Shown here one piece after another: positions 55,329 to 64,000 of a DNA stretch of 64,000 nucleotides; position 1 is the stretch's first letter; every line of letters begins with the position of its first letter. The DNA comes from an uncultured Allorhizobium sp. GTDB taxonomy: Bacteria; Pseudomonadota; Alphaproteobacteria; Rhizobiales; Rhizobiaceae. The notes below the pieces were generated by a model that made no database searches, was not told where the DNA came from, and saw only the letters and a program-made list of their open reading frames with translations. The stretch is taken from the NCBI GenBank assembly GCA_958439205.1, contig OY288189.1:124001-188000 (forward strand), given 5' to 3'. Both the position numbers and the translations under genes were made by a program.

Positions 55329-56123
55329 TCAGCGGCTGCGAAGTGCCTCGATATCGGCGATTTCTTCCTGAGGCGACAATGGCGCACCTGCGCCGATGCC
55401 GGAAAGGAAGGCATCCAGCGTATCCGTAGTGGAGGCCGGCACGTAGCCTTCCGCCACCGGGTTGGTCAGAGCAAACCGCGTCTGCCAGCCCGCCGGTCCA
55501 TGGCAGGCCACCGCCGTGGTCACGGCATCTGCCGCCTTGCGCTCGTATTCGCGGCAGAGATGCCCTTCGGCATCGCGAAAGCTCGCGATCATGTGCAGGC
55601 TCTCGGCGTCAGAGAGCGCGCGGTCCCCGCCCGAGGGAAGGTTTTCCAACGCCTGGTTCAGTGCCAGGTTCGCGCCATCAGGCGCGACGGCGGTCGATTG
55701 GCCGAGCAGGAAACCGCCGAGACCGACCACGACCCCGACGAAGGACGCGGCAAGTGCCATGCCCCAGGGCGACGTGATCACCGATCCCGTGGACCGAGCG
55801 GCAGACGTTGACGACGCACGCGGCCTGAGCGGCACCACTGTCTCGGTCATTTGCGGCTGGGCCGCTTGCGACGTGACGCCCTGCGTCTGCCGGGCGGTTG
55901 CGATCGCAGCGGCGAGGGAGGCCTGAAGTGCTGCCGGAACCGGTTCATCGATCAGCGGCGTCATTGTCGCCGCGAGCTCATGTCTCGTGTCCATGAACAC
56001 GGCGAGGCGCTCGGCAAGAGCCTCATCTTCAGCGAGGGCCGCCTCGATCTCTCCCTGTTCGGCGGGAGCCAGTTCACCATCGGCAAAGGCCATCAGCATT
56101 TCGTCGGAAATCGCGCGTGTCAT
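55329..56123 (-). CDS. Anti-sigma factor, single-pass membrane protein
   Basis: A 264-residue protein. The N-terminal cytosolic domain (residues 1-70, MTRAISDEMLMAFADGELAPAEQGEIEAAL) has the helical anti-sigma fold without the His-Cys zinc site. One membrane segment lies near residues 122-148 (GMALAASFVGVVVGLGGFLLG), and a periplasmic domain of about 110 residues follows. It should hold the ECF sigma factor encoded 16 bases upstream until a periplasmic signal arrives. A promoter of the regulon type lies inside the 3' end of the sigma gene, so the anti-sigma gene can be transcribed separately. Confidence 0.88.
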   Translation of the reverse strand: MTRAISDEMLMAFADGELAPAEQGEIEAALAEDEALAERLAVFMDTRHELAATMTPLIDEPVPAALQASLAAAIATARQTQGVTSQAAQPQMTETVVPLRPRASSTSAARSTGSVITSPWGMALAASFVGVVVGLGGFLLGQSTAVAPDGANLALNQALENLPSGGDRALSDAESLHMIASFRDAEGHLCREYERKAADAVTTAVACHGPAGWQTRFALTNPVAEGYVPASTTDTLDAFLSGIGAGAPLSPQEEIADIEALRSR

Positions 56124-56139
56124 GGAGTATCCGCCTTTC

Positions 56140-56664
56140 TCATGGCGAAGAACGTCTGGCTTCGGGATTTATTCCCGTCAATTCAGAAAGTGCCTTTCGG
56201 GCGCGAGCAAGCCTGCTCATCACCGTGCCCACCGGGATTTCCAGCACATCTGCGGCATCGCGGTAGCTCAGTTCCTCGATGCAGACCAGGACCAGGACTT
56301 CGCGCTGCTCGGGGGGTAATTGCTGCAGGGCGACTTCAACCCTTTCGAGCGCCAGCCGCGCCTCACTCTGCGCTTCGCCTGACGCCACGGAGAGGTCGTG
56401 CATATCGTCTATATCAACCGCGGGGCCGGCCGTCTTTTGCCGGCGTAACTGGTCGAGCCAGAGATTGCGCAGGATGCGAAACACCCAGGCGTCGAAGCGG
56501 GTGTCCGGGTCGAAGCTTGCGGCTGCCGCCAGGGCACGCTCGCAGGTCTGCTGAACCAGATCATCGGCAACATCGCGTGCACGGCAGAGCGAAATCGCAA
56601 AGCGCCTGAGGTTCGGCAGGAAGGAGACGAGGCGCTCTCCGACGATATCGACAGGCTCAACCAT
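56140..56664 (-). CDS. ECF-type RNA polymerase sigma factor
   Basis: A 174-residue extracytoplasmic-function sigma factor. Region 2 (FAISLCRARDVADDLVQQTCERALAAAASFDPDTRFDAWVFRILRNLWLDQLRR) and region 4 (LQQLPPEQREVLVLVCIEELSYRDAADVLEIPVGTVMSRLARARKAL) are complete. It is followed by its anti-sigma gene. Four GGAATA-N15-CGT elements around it are the likely targets; none was seen directly ahead of the sigma gene itself. It is divergent from the subtilisin-like protease gene. Confidence 0.94.
   Translation of the reverse strand: MVEPVDIVGERLVSFLPNLRRFAISLCRARDVADDLVQQTCERALAAAASFDPDTRFDAWVFRILRNLWLDQLRRQKTAGPAVDIDDMHDLSVASGEAQSEARLALERVEVALQQLPPEQREVLVLVCIEELSYRDAADVLEIPVGTVMSRLARARKALSELTGINPEARRSSP
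56151..56175 (-). promoter_or_regulatory. ECF promoter candidate B (anti-sigma gene)
   Basis: On the minus strand GGAATA-N15-CGTT, spanning the last codons of the sigma gene, 28 bases ahead of the anti-sigma ATG. Confidence 0.65.
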
Positions 56665-56683
56665 AAAAACTTTCCGTCTCTCC

Positions 56684-56707
56684 GGAATAAACCAGCGGCT
56701 CGCACGT
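56684..56707 (+). promoter_or_regulatory. ECF promoter candidate A (subtilisin-like protease gene)
   Basis: GGAATA-N15-CGT(ATAA) on the plus strand, in the 108 bases between the divergent sigma and protease genes. The same spacing as the other three sites. Confidence 0.7.
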
Positions 56708-56772
56708 ATAACCTGACATCACATTCGTCGACGGGTCTCGAAGGCCCAGCGCCGACCAGGGAGAGATGGAAC

Positions 56773-58194
56773 ATGGATCGGGTCTTTGCAAGGTTGCTCG
56801 GTGGATTGCTGGGGCTCGCTGTGGTCCTGCCACCACCCGTCTCTCTCCCCTTCGACCCGACATACCAGCTCCTCGCAGTCGCCCATGCTGACGACGACGA
56901 CGATGGTGGGGACGACGATGATGATGATGGCGGCGGTGGGCGCAGTGAGGGCGGCTCCGGTCGATCAGGGGATCGCACCCCTTCGAGGCAATCCGGCTTC
57001 ACGCTGTTTCCTTTCCTGCAGCCACAACGTCCGGCACCCGTTCGTCGCGCAGCCCCAGCCGTTCCCGACCGTGTGCCGAACGAAATCATCGCGGCCGGCC
57101 TGCCCGAGGCCGCCATCACCCAGTTGACCGAAGAAGGCTATGCCGTCGCCGAGCGCCAGAGCCTCGCCCTGGTGACCGCCGGGCAGGCGAACGAGATCGT
57201 GCGTCTCGTCGTGCCGCGCGGCACCGGGCTGGAGGCGGCGCGCGAGAGGGTCACATCCCTTGCCCCGGTCGCTCAGGTCGATTTCAATCACTATTACCGG
57301 CCCGAGCAGACGGAAACCGCACCTGATTGCGGCGGCCAGGCTTGCGCCCTCGTGCGCGAGATCATCGGCTGGCCCATCGATCCCGCAGGACTTCTGCAGC
57401 GCTGCGGAAGCCTGCCGAAGATCGGCCTGATCGACACCGCCATCAACCCGGATCACCCGTCACTCGGCGATGCGCGACTTGAGGTCATCCGCATCTCCGA
57501 CGATGCCCTGCCGCAATCCGGGCGCCAGCATGGAACGGCGGTCGCGGCCCTTCTCGTGGGCGCCGCAGGCAGCCGGGCACCGGGCCTGCTTCCGTCATCC
57601 GAGGTGATCGCCGTCGATGCCTTTCGCCGGATCGGCGGATCGGCCGATGTCGCCTCGACCTTCGATCTGGTCAGGGCGCTCGATGCGCTGGCGGGTCGCA
57701 ATGTGCGGGTGATCAATCTCAGCCTTGCCGGTCCGGACAATGCGCTGCTGAAGAAAACCGTGGAGGCCATGATCGAGCGCCGCGTGATCCTGGTCGCCGC
57801 GGTCGGCAATTCCGGACCCCGGGCAAAACCACTCTATCCCGCCGGCTATGACGGGGTGATCGCCGTGACGGCCGTCGACAAGGGCCGCAACGCCTATCGC
57901 CGCGCGAATCAGGGCGCCCATGTCGATATTGCTGCCCCCGGCGTCAATGTCTGGACGGCCGCATCAATCAGCGGCGCCCGTCCGAAGAGCGGCACCTCCT
58001 TTGCCGCCCCCTTCGTCAGTGCCGCAGCCGCCGTCCTTCTCGCAGAGCGGCCGGACCTCACACCGGTCCAAATGGCCGAGGCGCTCTCTGGACTGGCGCA
58101 GGATATCGGCAGCCCCGGCAAAGACCAGGTCTTTGGCTGGGGGTTGCTCGATGCCCGGCGTCTGTGTACGGCCGGTGCCTCAGTTCAGCCCTGA
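56773..58194 (+). CDS. Subtilisin-like (S8) serine protease with Asp-rich N-terminal linker
   Basis: A 473-residue exported protease. After a signal peptide (LLGGLLGLAVVLPPPVS, cut near AHA) comes a linker of Asp and Gly (residues 40-56), a Pro-rich stretch and a prodomain-like region (PNEIIAAGLPEAAITQLTEEGYAVAERQ). The catalytic triad is Asp221 (LIDTAINPDH), His253 (QHGTAVAALL) and Ser409 (SGTSFAAP); the oxyanion Asn is in AAVGNSGPRA. Two pairs of Cys may form disulfides. A regulon promoter precedes it, so the ECF sigma factor next door probably controls it. It may act on the secreted repeat protein or on the anti-sigma factor; that is inference. Confidence 0.94.
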   Translation: MDRVFARLLGGLLGLAVVLPPPVSLPFDPTYQLLAVAHADDDDDGGDDDDDDGGGGRSEGGSGRSGDRTPSRQSGFTLFPFLQPQRPAPVRRAAPAVPDRVPNEIIAAGLPEAAITQLTEEGYAVAERQSLALVTAGQANEIVRLVVPRGTGLEAARERVTSLAPVAQVDFNHYYRPEQTETAPDCGGQACALVREIIGWPIDPAGLLQRCGSLPKIGLIDTAINPDHPSLGDARLEVIRISDDALPQSGRQHGTAVAALLVGAAGSRAPGLLPSSEVIAVDAFRRIGGSADVASTFDLVRALDALAGRNVRVINLSLAGPDNALLKKTVEAMIERRVILVAAVGNSGPRAKPLYPAGYDGVIAVTAVDKGRNAYRRANQGAHVDIAAPGVNVWTAASISGARPKSGTSFAAPFVSAAAAVLLAERPDLTPVQMAEALSGLAQDIGSPGKDQVFGWGLLDARRLCTAGASVQP

Positions 58195-58215
58195 CTGCGC
58201 AGCCGGATCGGCCGT

Positions 58216-58617
58216 TCAGCCGCCGACCTGGGCGATCCAGTCGGGCAGGCTGTAATAGTTGGAAATGCGGGCGACCTTGCCGTCGCGGATCTCGAAGAAG
58301 GCGCCGGCCGGCAGGCGGTAGGTCTGGCCGTTTGCTTCCGGCAGGCCCTCGTCGGTTGCGAGATAAGTGCCGTTGACGATGAATTCGGCCGCACCGCGCG
58401 TGCCGTCCTCGTTCACCATCACCACCATCTCGGTCAGCTCTTCCTTGTAGCAGCGGTTCATGTGGTCCATGAACTTCGCGAAGGCTTCCTTCCCCGTCTG
58501 GCGGGCGCCCTGGTTGATGTCGTGCGCCACATCATCGGTCAGGAGTGCCAGAAAACGATCCATGTCGCCGGCATTGAAGGCATCGTAATAGGCACGGATG
58601 GTGGCTGCGGCGGTCAT
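58216..58617 (-). CDS. Ketosteroid isomerase-related (SnoaL/NTF2-like) protein
   Basis: A 133-residue NTF2-fold protein. It starts MTAAATIRAYYDAFNAGDMDRFLALLTDDVAHDINQGA and ends FFEIRDGKVARISNYYSLPDWIAQVGG, the common SnoaL pattern with a pocket Asp/His. It could be an isomerase, hydrolase or binding protein. It is convergent with the protease gene with 21 bases between stops and divergent from a GNAT gene. Confidence 0.88.
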   Translation of the reverse strand: MTAAATIRAYYDAFNAGDMDRFLALLTDDVAHDINQGARQTGKEAFAKFMDHMNRCYKEELTEMVVMVNEDGTRGAAEFIVNGTYLATDEGLPEANGQTYRLPAGAFFEIRDGKVARISNYYSLPDWIAQVGG

Positions 58618-58698
58618 CGATCACTCCTCGTCGTGGAATTGCTTTCTCGGGTCGTGGGAGATGGGTATAACCACTCCGCAACGGACTGAAAACACTCT

Positions 58699-59292
58699 AT
58701 GACCCTCACGATCCAATCCTTTTCCGGCAGCGACGCGACGCCCTTCTTCGGCGACCTCGCGCGACTCAGATCCACCGTCTTCCGCGCCTTTCCCTATCTA
58801 TACGAGGGAAATCCTGACTACGAGCAGACCTATCTGTCGACCTATGCGAAGTCGGAAGGCTCGGTCTTCGTGCTGGCGATTGATGATGACCAGGTGGTGG
58901 GGGTTGCCACGGGAACCCCGATGGCCGGCGAGACGGAAGAGGTGAAACGCCCCTTCCTGGAGGCCGGGCTCGACCCGCAAGAGTTCTTCTATTTTGGCGA
59001 AAGCGTGCTCCTGCCCGAATATCGTGGCCAGGGCATCGGCGTGAAATTCTTCGAGGGCCGTGAGGCGCAGGCGAAGAAACTCGGCCTGCGCTACGCCACC
59101 TTCTGCGCCGTCGAGCGCCCCGCCGACCATCCACGCCGGCCGGTCGATTACCTGCCGCTCGACGCCTTCTGGGCCAAGCGCGGCTATACCCATCACCCCG
59201 AGCTTCGCACGACCTTCACCTGGCGCGACCTCGACGACACCGTCGAGAGCCCGAAGCCGCTCTCCTTCTGGATCCGGGATCTCAAAGCATGA
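58699..59292 (+). CDS. GNAT family N-acetyltransferase
   Basis: A 197-residue acetyltransferase. The acetyl-CoA site is YFGESVLLPEYRGQGIGVKFFEGREAQAKKLG (R-x-x-G-x-G). The C-terminal part (YLPLDAFWAKRGYTHHPELRTTFTWRDLDD) resembles the family often fused or coupled to nitrilase-like hydrolases. Its stop overlaps the ATG of a nitrilase-family gene, so the two act together. Substrate unknown. Confidence 0.9.
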   Translation: MTLTIQSFSGSDATPFFGDLARLRSTVFRAFPYLYEGNPDYEQTYLSTYAKSEGSVFVLAIDDDQVVGVATGTPMAGETEEVKRPFLEAGLDPQEFFYFGESVLLPEYRGQGIGVKFFEGREAQAKKLGLRYATFCAVERPADHPRRPVDYLPLDAFWAKRGYTHHPELRTTFTWRDLDDTVESPKPLSFWIRDLKA

Positions 59293-60164
59293 CAGCCCTC
59301 ACCCTTGCCGCGTGCCAGTACAAAATCGAGTTGATCGAGAGCTGGGAAGATTACGTCCTCCACCTGACGGGTCTGGTGCATCAGGCCGTTGAGCGCGGCG
59401 CGAAACTCGTGCTCCTGCCGGAATATGCCGGTCTGGTACTCGCCGGCCAGCTCGATCCGGACACCCGCTCCGACCTGGACGGCTCGATCGCCGGCATCCA
59501 ACCGCTGATTCCGGCCTGGGTCGAGCTTTGCGAGGAAATTGCCCGCACCCACGAAATCGTCTTCCAGCCCGGCTCGGCACCGGTCCTCGATCCTGACGGC
59601 CAGTACCGCAATCGCGCCTTCCTCTTCGGCCCGGATGGCCTGATCGGTCATCAGGACAAGATCATCATGACCCGCTTCGAGCGCGAGCAATGGGGCATCG
59701 CCGCCGGACGCGACGGGCTGACAGCCTTCGACACGCCGCTCGGCAAGCTCGGCATACTCATCTGCTACGACAACGAATTCCCGATGCTGGCCCACAGCCT
59801 CGCCGAACAGGATGTCGACCTCATCCTCGCTCCCTCCTGCACCGACACACTCGCCGGCTCCTATCGCGTGCGCATCGGCGCCCAGGCCAGAGCACTCGAA
59901 AACCAGATCGCCGTCCTCTCGTCACCCACCGCTGGCACCGCCCCCTGGTCGCCCGCGCTCGACGAAAACCGCGGCCGCGCCGCCCTTTACGTGCCCTCCG
60001 ACTACGGCATGCCACCCAATGGCATCTATGCCGAAAGCGAGAGTGACGCGGTCGAAGAAAGCCACTGGCTGATTACCGAGATCGATCTCGACACGGTCCG
60101 ACGGCTGCGCACGGAAGGCCAGGTCGCCACCCGCCGGGATTGGCCGGAGCAGTTCGGGGTGTAA
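59289..60164 (+). CDS. Carbon-nitrogen hydrolase (nitrilase superfamily)
   Basis: A 291-residue amidase-type enzyme. The Glu-Lys-Cys triad is Glu45 (VLLPEYAGLV), Lys124 (GHQDKIIMTRFE) and Cys159 (LGILICYDNEFP). It cleaves a C-N bond in an unknown amide or N-carbamoyl compound. It starts inside the stop of the GNAT gene; acetyltransferase/nitrilase pairs of this kind recur in proteobacteria, so they likely act in one pathway. It is convergent with the ECF42-like gene with only 4 bases between stops. Confidence 0.93.
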   Translation: MTALTLAACQYKIELIESWEDYVLHLTGLVHQAVERGAKLVLLPEYAGLVLAGQLDPDTRSDLDGSIAGIQPLIPAWVELCEEIARTHEIVFQPGSAPVLDPDGQYRNRAFLFGPDGLIGHQDKIIMTRFEREQWGIAAGRDGLTAFDTPLGKLGILICYDNEFPMLAHSLAEQDVDLILAPSCTDTLAGSYRVRIGAQARALENQIAVLSSPTAGTAPWSPALDENRGRAALYVPSDYGMPPNGIYAESESDAVEESHWLITEIDLDTVRRLRTEGQVATRRDWPEQFGV

Positions 60165-60168
60165 TCGC

Positions 60169-61407
60169 TTACGACCGGACCAACGCGTCCCGCCGCCGCT
60201 CCAGAAACCGCCGCTCCGCCTCCCCGGGCGAGAGGACCAAGGCGCGGTCATAGGCCTGTAGGGCCTCGGCAACCCTCCCGATCCGGACCAACAGATCCGC
60301 GCGGGCTGCATGAAGCGGCAGAAATTCCGACAGCGCTTCGGCATCCAGTCCATCCAGCTCGGCGAGCGCCTCCTCCGCCCCCTTTACCTCCGCCAGTGCC
60401 ACTGCCCGGTTGATCCGGATAATCGCGTCGTCACGCAGTTCGACGAGAATGTCATAGGCCGCAAGGACCGCCTTCCAGGGCGGCGGATCAGCGAGTGTCT
60501 TTCGCCCGCACCAAAGCGCATGGATCATCATCTGCAGAATGCGCGGACCGGGTCCGGATATCCCGAGTGCCCGACCGCAGTATCGTCGGGCTTCTTCGAT
60601 CAGCGGCCTCGACCAGAGCATCGGGTCCTGCTCGGCAAGCGGCACCATCACGCCCTCCGCATCCATCCTGGCCGGCCGTCTCGCTTCCGCAAAGCGGATC
60701 GTTGCAGCGAGTGCCAGCACTTCGGCTTCTTGTGGCAACATCTCTGTCGAGAGCGCCGTCACCTCCAGCATCTCGCGGGCAAAACCCGCATGCCGGCCAG
60801 AGCCCGCCGCATCCTCATGCGCCTTGGCATAGGCGACTTCCAGCGTTGAGAGCACTGCCGCCAGCCGCTCGGCCCAGTGCTCGGGCCCCGGCACCTCGAA
60901 ACTGACGCCGGCCTCGGCGATCTTGCGCTTGGCGCGCACCAGCCGCTGCGCAAGTGTCGTTTCGGAAACGAGAAAAGCCCGCGCCACCTCCTCGGTCGAG
61001 AGGCCGCAGACCAGTTTCAGCGTCAGTGCCGCCCGGCTGTCTGCGGCCACTGCCGGATGACAGCAGACGAAAATAAGCTTTAGCCGCTCGTCCGGAATGA
61101 CGGCGTCGTCGCTCACGAGCCGATCTTCGGCGGTCGGCTCGCGCTCCGGCTCGTCCGGCCGGTTTTCTGCCCGTGTCCGCCTTCGCCTCAGGATATCGAT
61201 AGCGGCGCGCTCGGCGACCCGGTAGAGCCAGGCCGCCGGATCGCGCGGCAGGTCGTGTCCCTCCTGCCCCCAGGCCTTCACCGCCTTGAGGCAGCTCTCG
61301 GCAAAGGCTTCTTCCGCGAGATCCAGATCGCGGTAACGGGCGGCGAGTGCTGCGCGAATGCGCCCGCCCGCCGCCCGGAAGGTCTCGTCGAGGACCCCTG
61401 CCCGCAT
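60169..61407 (-). CDS. ECF42-like RNA polymerase sigma factor with C-terminal TPR-like extension
   Basis: A 412-residue sigma factor. Region 2 (RIRAALAARYRDLDLAEEAFAESCLKAVKAWGQEGHDLPRDPAAWLYRVAERAAIDILRR) and region 4 (RAALTLKLVCGLSTEEVARAFLVSETTLAQRLVRAKRKI) are followed by a 200-residue helical extension (DUF6596-like; YDILVELRDDAIIRINRAVALAEVKGAEEALAELDGL) instead of an anti-sigma partner. In the ECF42 group this extension is needed for activity. Its neighbour, 4 bases upstream, encodes a DGPF/YCII protein, the conserved companion of the group. The start at 61407 opens the domain; the frame extends upstream without support. Confidence 0.9.
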   Translation of the reverse strand: MRAGVLDETFRAAGGRIRAALAARYRDLDLAEEAFAESCLKAVKAWGQEGHDLPRDPAAWLYRVAERAAIDILRRRRTRAENRPDEPEREPTAEDRLVSDDAVIPDERLKLIFVCCHPAVAADSRAALTLKLVCGLSTEEVARAFLVSETTLAQRLVRAKRKIAEAGVSFEVPGPEHWAERLAAVLSTLEVAYAKAHEDAAGSGRHAGFAREMLEVTALSTEMLPQEAEVLALAATIRFAEARRPARMDAEGVMVPLAEQDPMLWSRPLIEEARRYCGRALGISGPGPRILQMMIHALWCGRKTLADPPPWKAVLAAYDILVELRDDAIIRINRAVALAEVKGAEEALAELDGLDAEALSEFLPLHAARADLLVRIGRVAEALQAYDRALVLSPGEAERRFLERRRDALVRS

Positions 61408-61411
61408 CAGC

Positions 61412-61783
61412 TCAGCGCTTCGTCGCCAGGCCCGGCGGCATCGGCAAGAGCGGCCGGACCTCGATTGCGCCATCCTTGCCGAGCGGCACCTTTCTGGCGA
61501 TCGCAATCGCCGCATCCAGATCCTCGGCTTCCACGAGATAGAAGCCGCCCAGCTGTTCGCGCGTTTCGGCAAAGGGACCGTCATGAATGGTCTGCTTGCC
61601 ACCCGTGGTGCGCACGGTGGTAGCCGCCTCCGTGCCCTTCAGTCCGGCGCCCGCGTGCATTTTCTCGCCCAGCTCGTGGCTGAAGGCGAAATGGCGCGGC
61701 CCAAGATCGGCCATGATCGAGCCCATCTTGTCCGGCCCGCCAAAGATTTCTTCGTTTTCGTAGATCAGCAGCAGGTATTGCAT
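61412..61783 (-). CDS. YCII-related DGPF-domain protein
   Basis: A 123-residue protein beginning MQYLLLIYENEEIFGG and carrying IHDGPFAETREQLGGFYLVEAEDLDAAIAIARK, the DGPF signature. YCII folds resemble ferredoxin-like dimers; in ECF42 loci they are conserved partners whose biochemical role is unclear. It is 4 bases upstream of the sigma gene, in one operon. The start at 61783 opens the domain and has AGGGG nearby (GAAGGAGGGGCAAAACCG). Confidence 0.9.
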   Translation of the reverse strand: MQYLLLIYENEEIFGGPDKMGSIMADLGPRHFAFSHELGEKMHAGAGLKGTEAATTVRTTGGKQTIHDGPFAETREQLGGFYLVEAEDLDAAIAIARKVPLGKDGAIEVRPLLPMPPGLATKR

Positions 61784-62042
61784 CGGTTTTGCCCCTCCTT
61801 CGGGCCCTTGCGGCATCGTCGATCGATCCCGTCGATGAAGAGACGCGGCTCGGACATCGGATTCGACAACGACCAAAAGATTTTTTCGGGCCCCACCCAC
61901 TATCGACGACAGGCCCGCCTCTGACAACGGCCAGTATCAGGCGGCAAGCGGCCTACCTGCGACGTCAAAACCGCCGTGATCGCCTGCAAAACCCGATCTT
62001 TCCGCTTTGCGATACAAGGGCTCGCTGCTATATGCGCGAGCC

Positions 62043-63863
<1,821 letters not shown>

Positions 63864-63873
63864 GGACAGAATT

Positions 63874-63897
63874 AACGCCGGCGAAAGCCGGCGTTTT
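63874..63897. terminator. lepA terminator
   Basis: Perfect 9-bp stem AACGCCGGC / GCCGGCGTT with a GAAA tetraloop followed by TTTT, 11 bases after the lepA stop. Confidence 0.9.
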
Positions 63898-63909
63898 CTA
63901 TTTGGCGTC

Positions 63910-64000
63910 TCAGCTCACACGACGAACGTCATCAAGGTCCGTGTCCGACCGCTCAGATTTTCTCGCATCATGCCCAAGGCCCCAGCCGCCCATGGCGTCA
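63910..64000 (-). CDS. Possible 3' end of a minus-strand gene, cut by the window edge
   Basis: An open frame of 29 codons runs from the window edge to a TGA at 63910-63912, reading ...DAMGGWGLGHDARKSERS and on to DVRRVS. It lies convergent to lepA beyond the terminator, where a gene end is expected. Codon use is only partly like the neighbours (AGA, AAA, TCT appear), and no family is recognised, so this may be non-coding. Confidence 0.3.
   Translation of the reverse strand, partial: DAMGGWGLGHDARKSERSDTDLDDVRRVS

Noticed and set aside
56684..56710. The same GGAATA element as an autoregulatory promoter for the sigma gene
   Set aside because: The element points toward the protease gene; read on the minus strand there is no GGAATA-N15-CGT ahead of the sigma gene.

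Overview
The window is a dense, GC-rich chromosomal segment of an alphaproteobacterium, most likely a member of the Rhizobiaceae or a close Hyphomicrobiales relative. Pointers are the family-typical gene set (membrane-bound ferritin with an Irr-type iron box, a transglutaminase-like BTLCP peptidase behind a CtrA-like box, a DUF6481 protein beside a cold-shock gene, IF3 starting at ATT) and housekeeping genes in rhizobial form (guaA, pheST, rpmI-rplT, infC, lepA, kbl-tdh). I saw no prophage, insertion sequence, CRISPR array, rRNA or tRNA. The longest gene-free stretch is about 260 bases, so none exceeds 300.

Layout. 0-7 kb: 3' part of guaA, an alkylguanine methyltransferase, an ArsC-like reductase, a YbaK deacylase, an M29 aminopeptidase, a small secreted protein and a cold-shock cluster. 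6-24 kb: accessory metabolism and regulation, where several regulators (MarR, LysR, MocR, AraC) sit divergently from the transporter or reductase they probably control; xseA and a GT-C/GT2/GtrA envelope glycosylation group lie in between. 24-35 kb: translation genes (rsgA, pheT and pheS with a DUF2442 gene between them, rplT, rpmI, infC), interrupted by a two-component system coupled to two secreted Asp-rich proteins. 35-41 kb: BTLCP peptidase, MFS transporter, mbfA, truncated haemoglobin, orphan TRAP binding protein. 40-46 kb: an amine-degradation cluster (copper amine oxidase, tiny coupled membrane protein, APC permease, AraC regulator, acetylpolyamine deacetylase). 46-53 kb: two XRE/cupin regulators back to back, kbl-tdh threonine degradation, MOSC and FAD proteins. 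53.9-58.2 kb: an ECF sigma/anti-sigma locus with secreted targets. 58-64 kb: GNAT plus nitrilase-like hydrolase, an ECF42-like sigma factor with its DGPF partner, and lepA.

The most interesting system is the ECF locus. Four promoter-like elements of the form GGAATA-N15-CGT, all with exactly 15 bases of spacing, precede the anti-sigma gene, a DUF6065 gene, a secreted Ser/Asn tetrapeptide-repeat protein and a subtilisin-like protease with an Asp-rich linker. This suggests a compact, self-contained envelope-stress or secretion regulon. Second are the Asp-rich PepSY operon and the permease leader at 44.1 kb, which can form two mutually exclusive hairpins, one covering the ribosome binding site.
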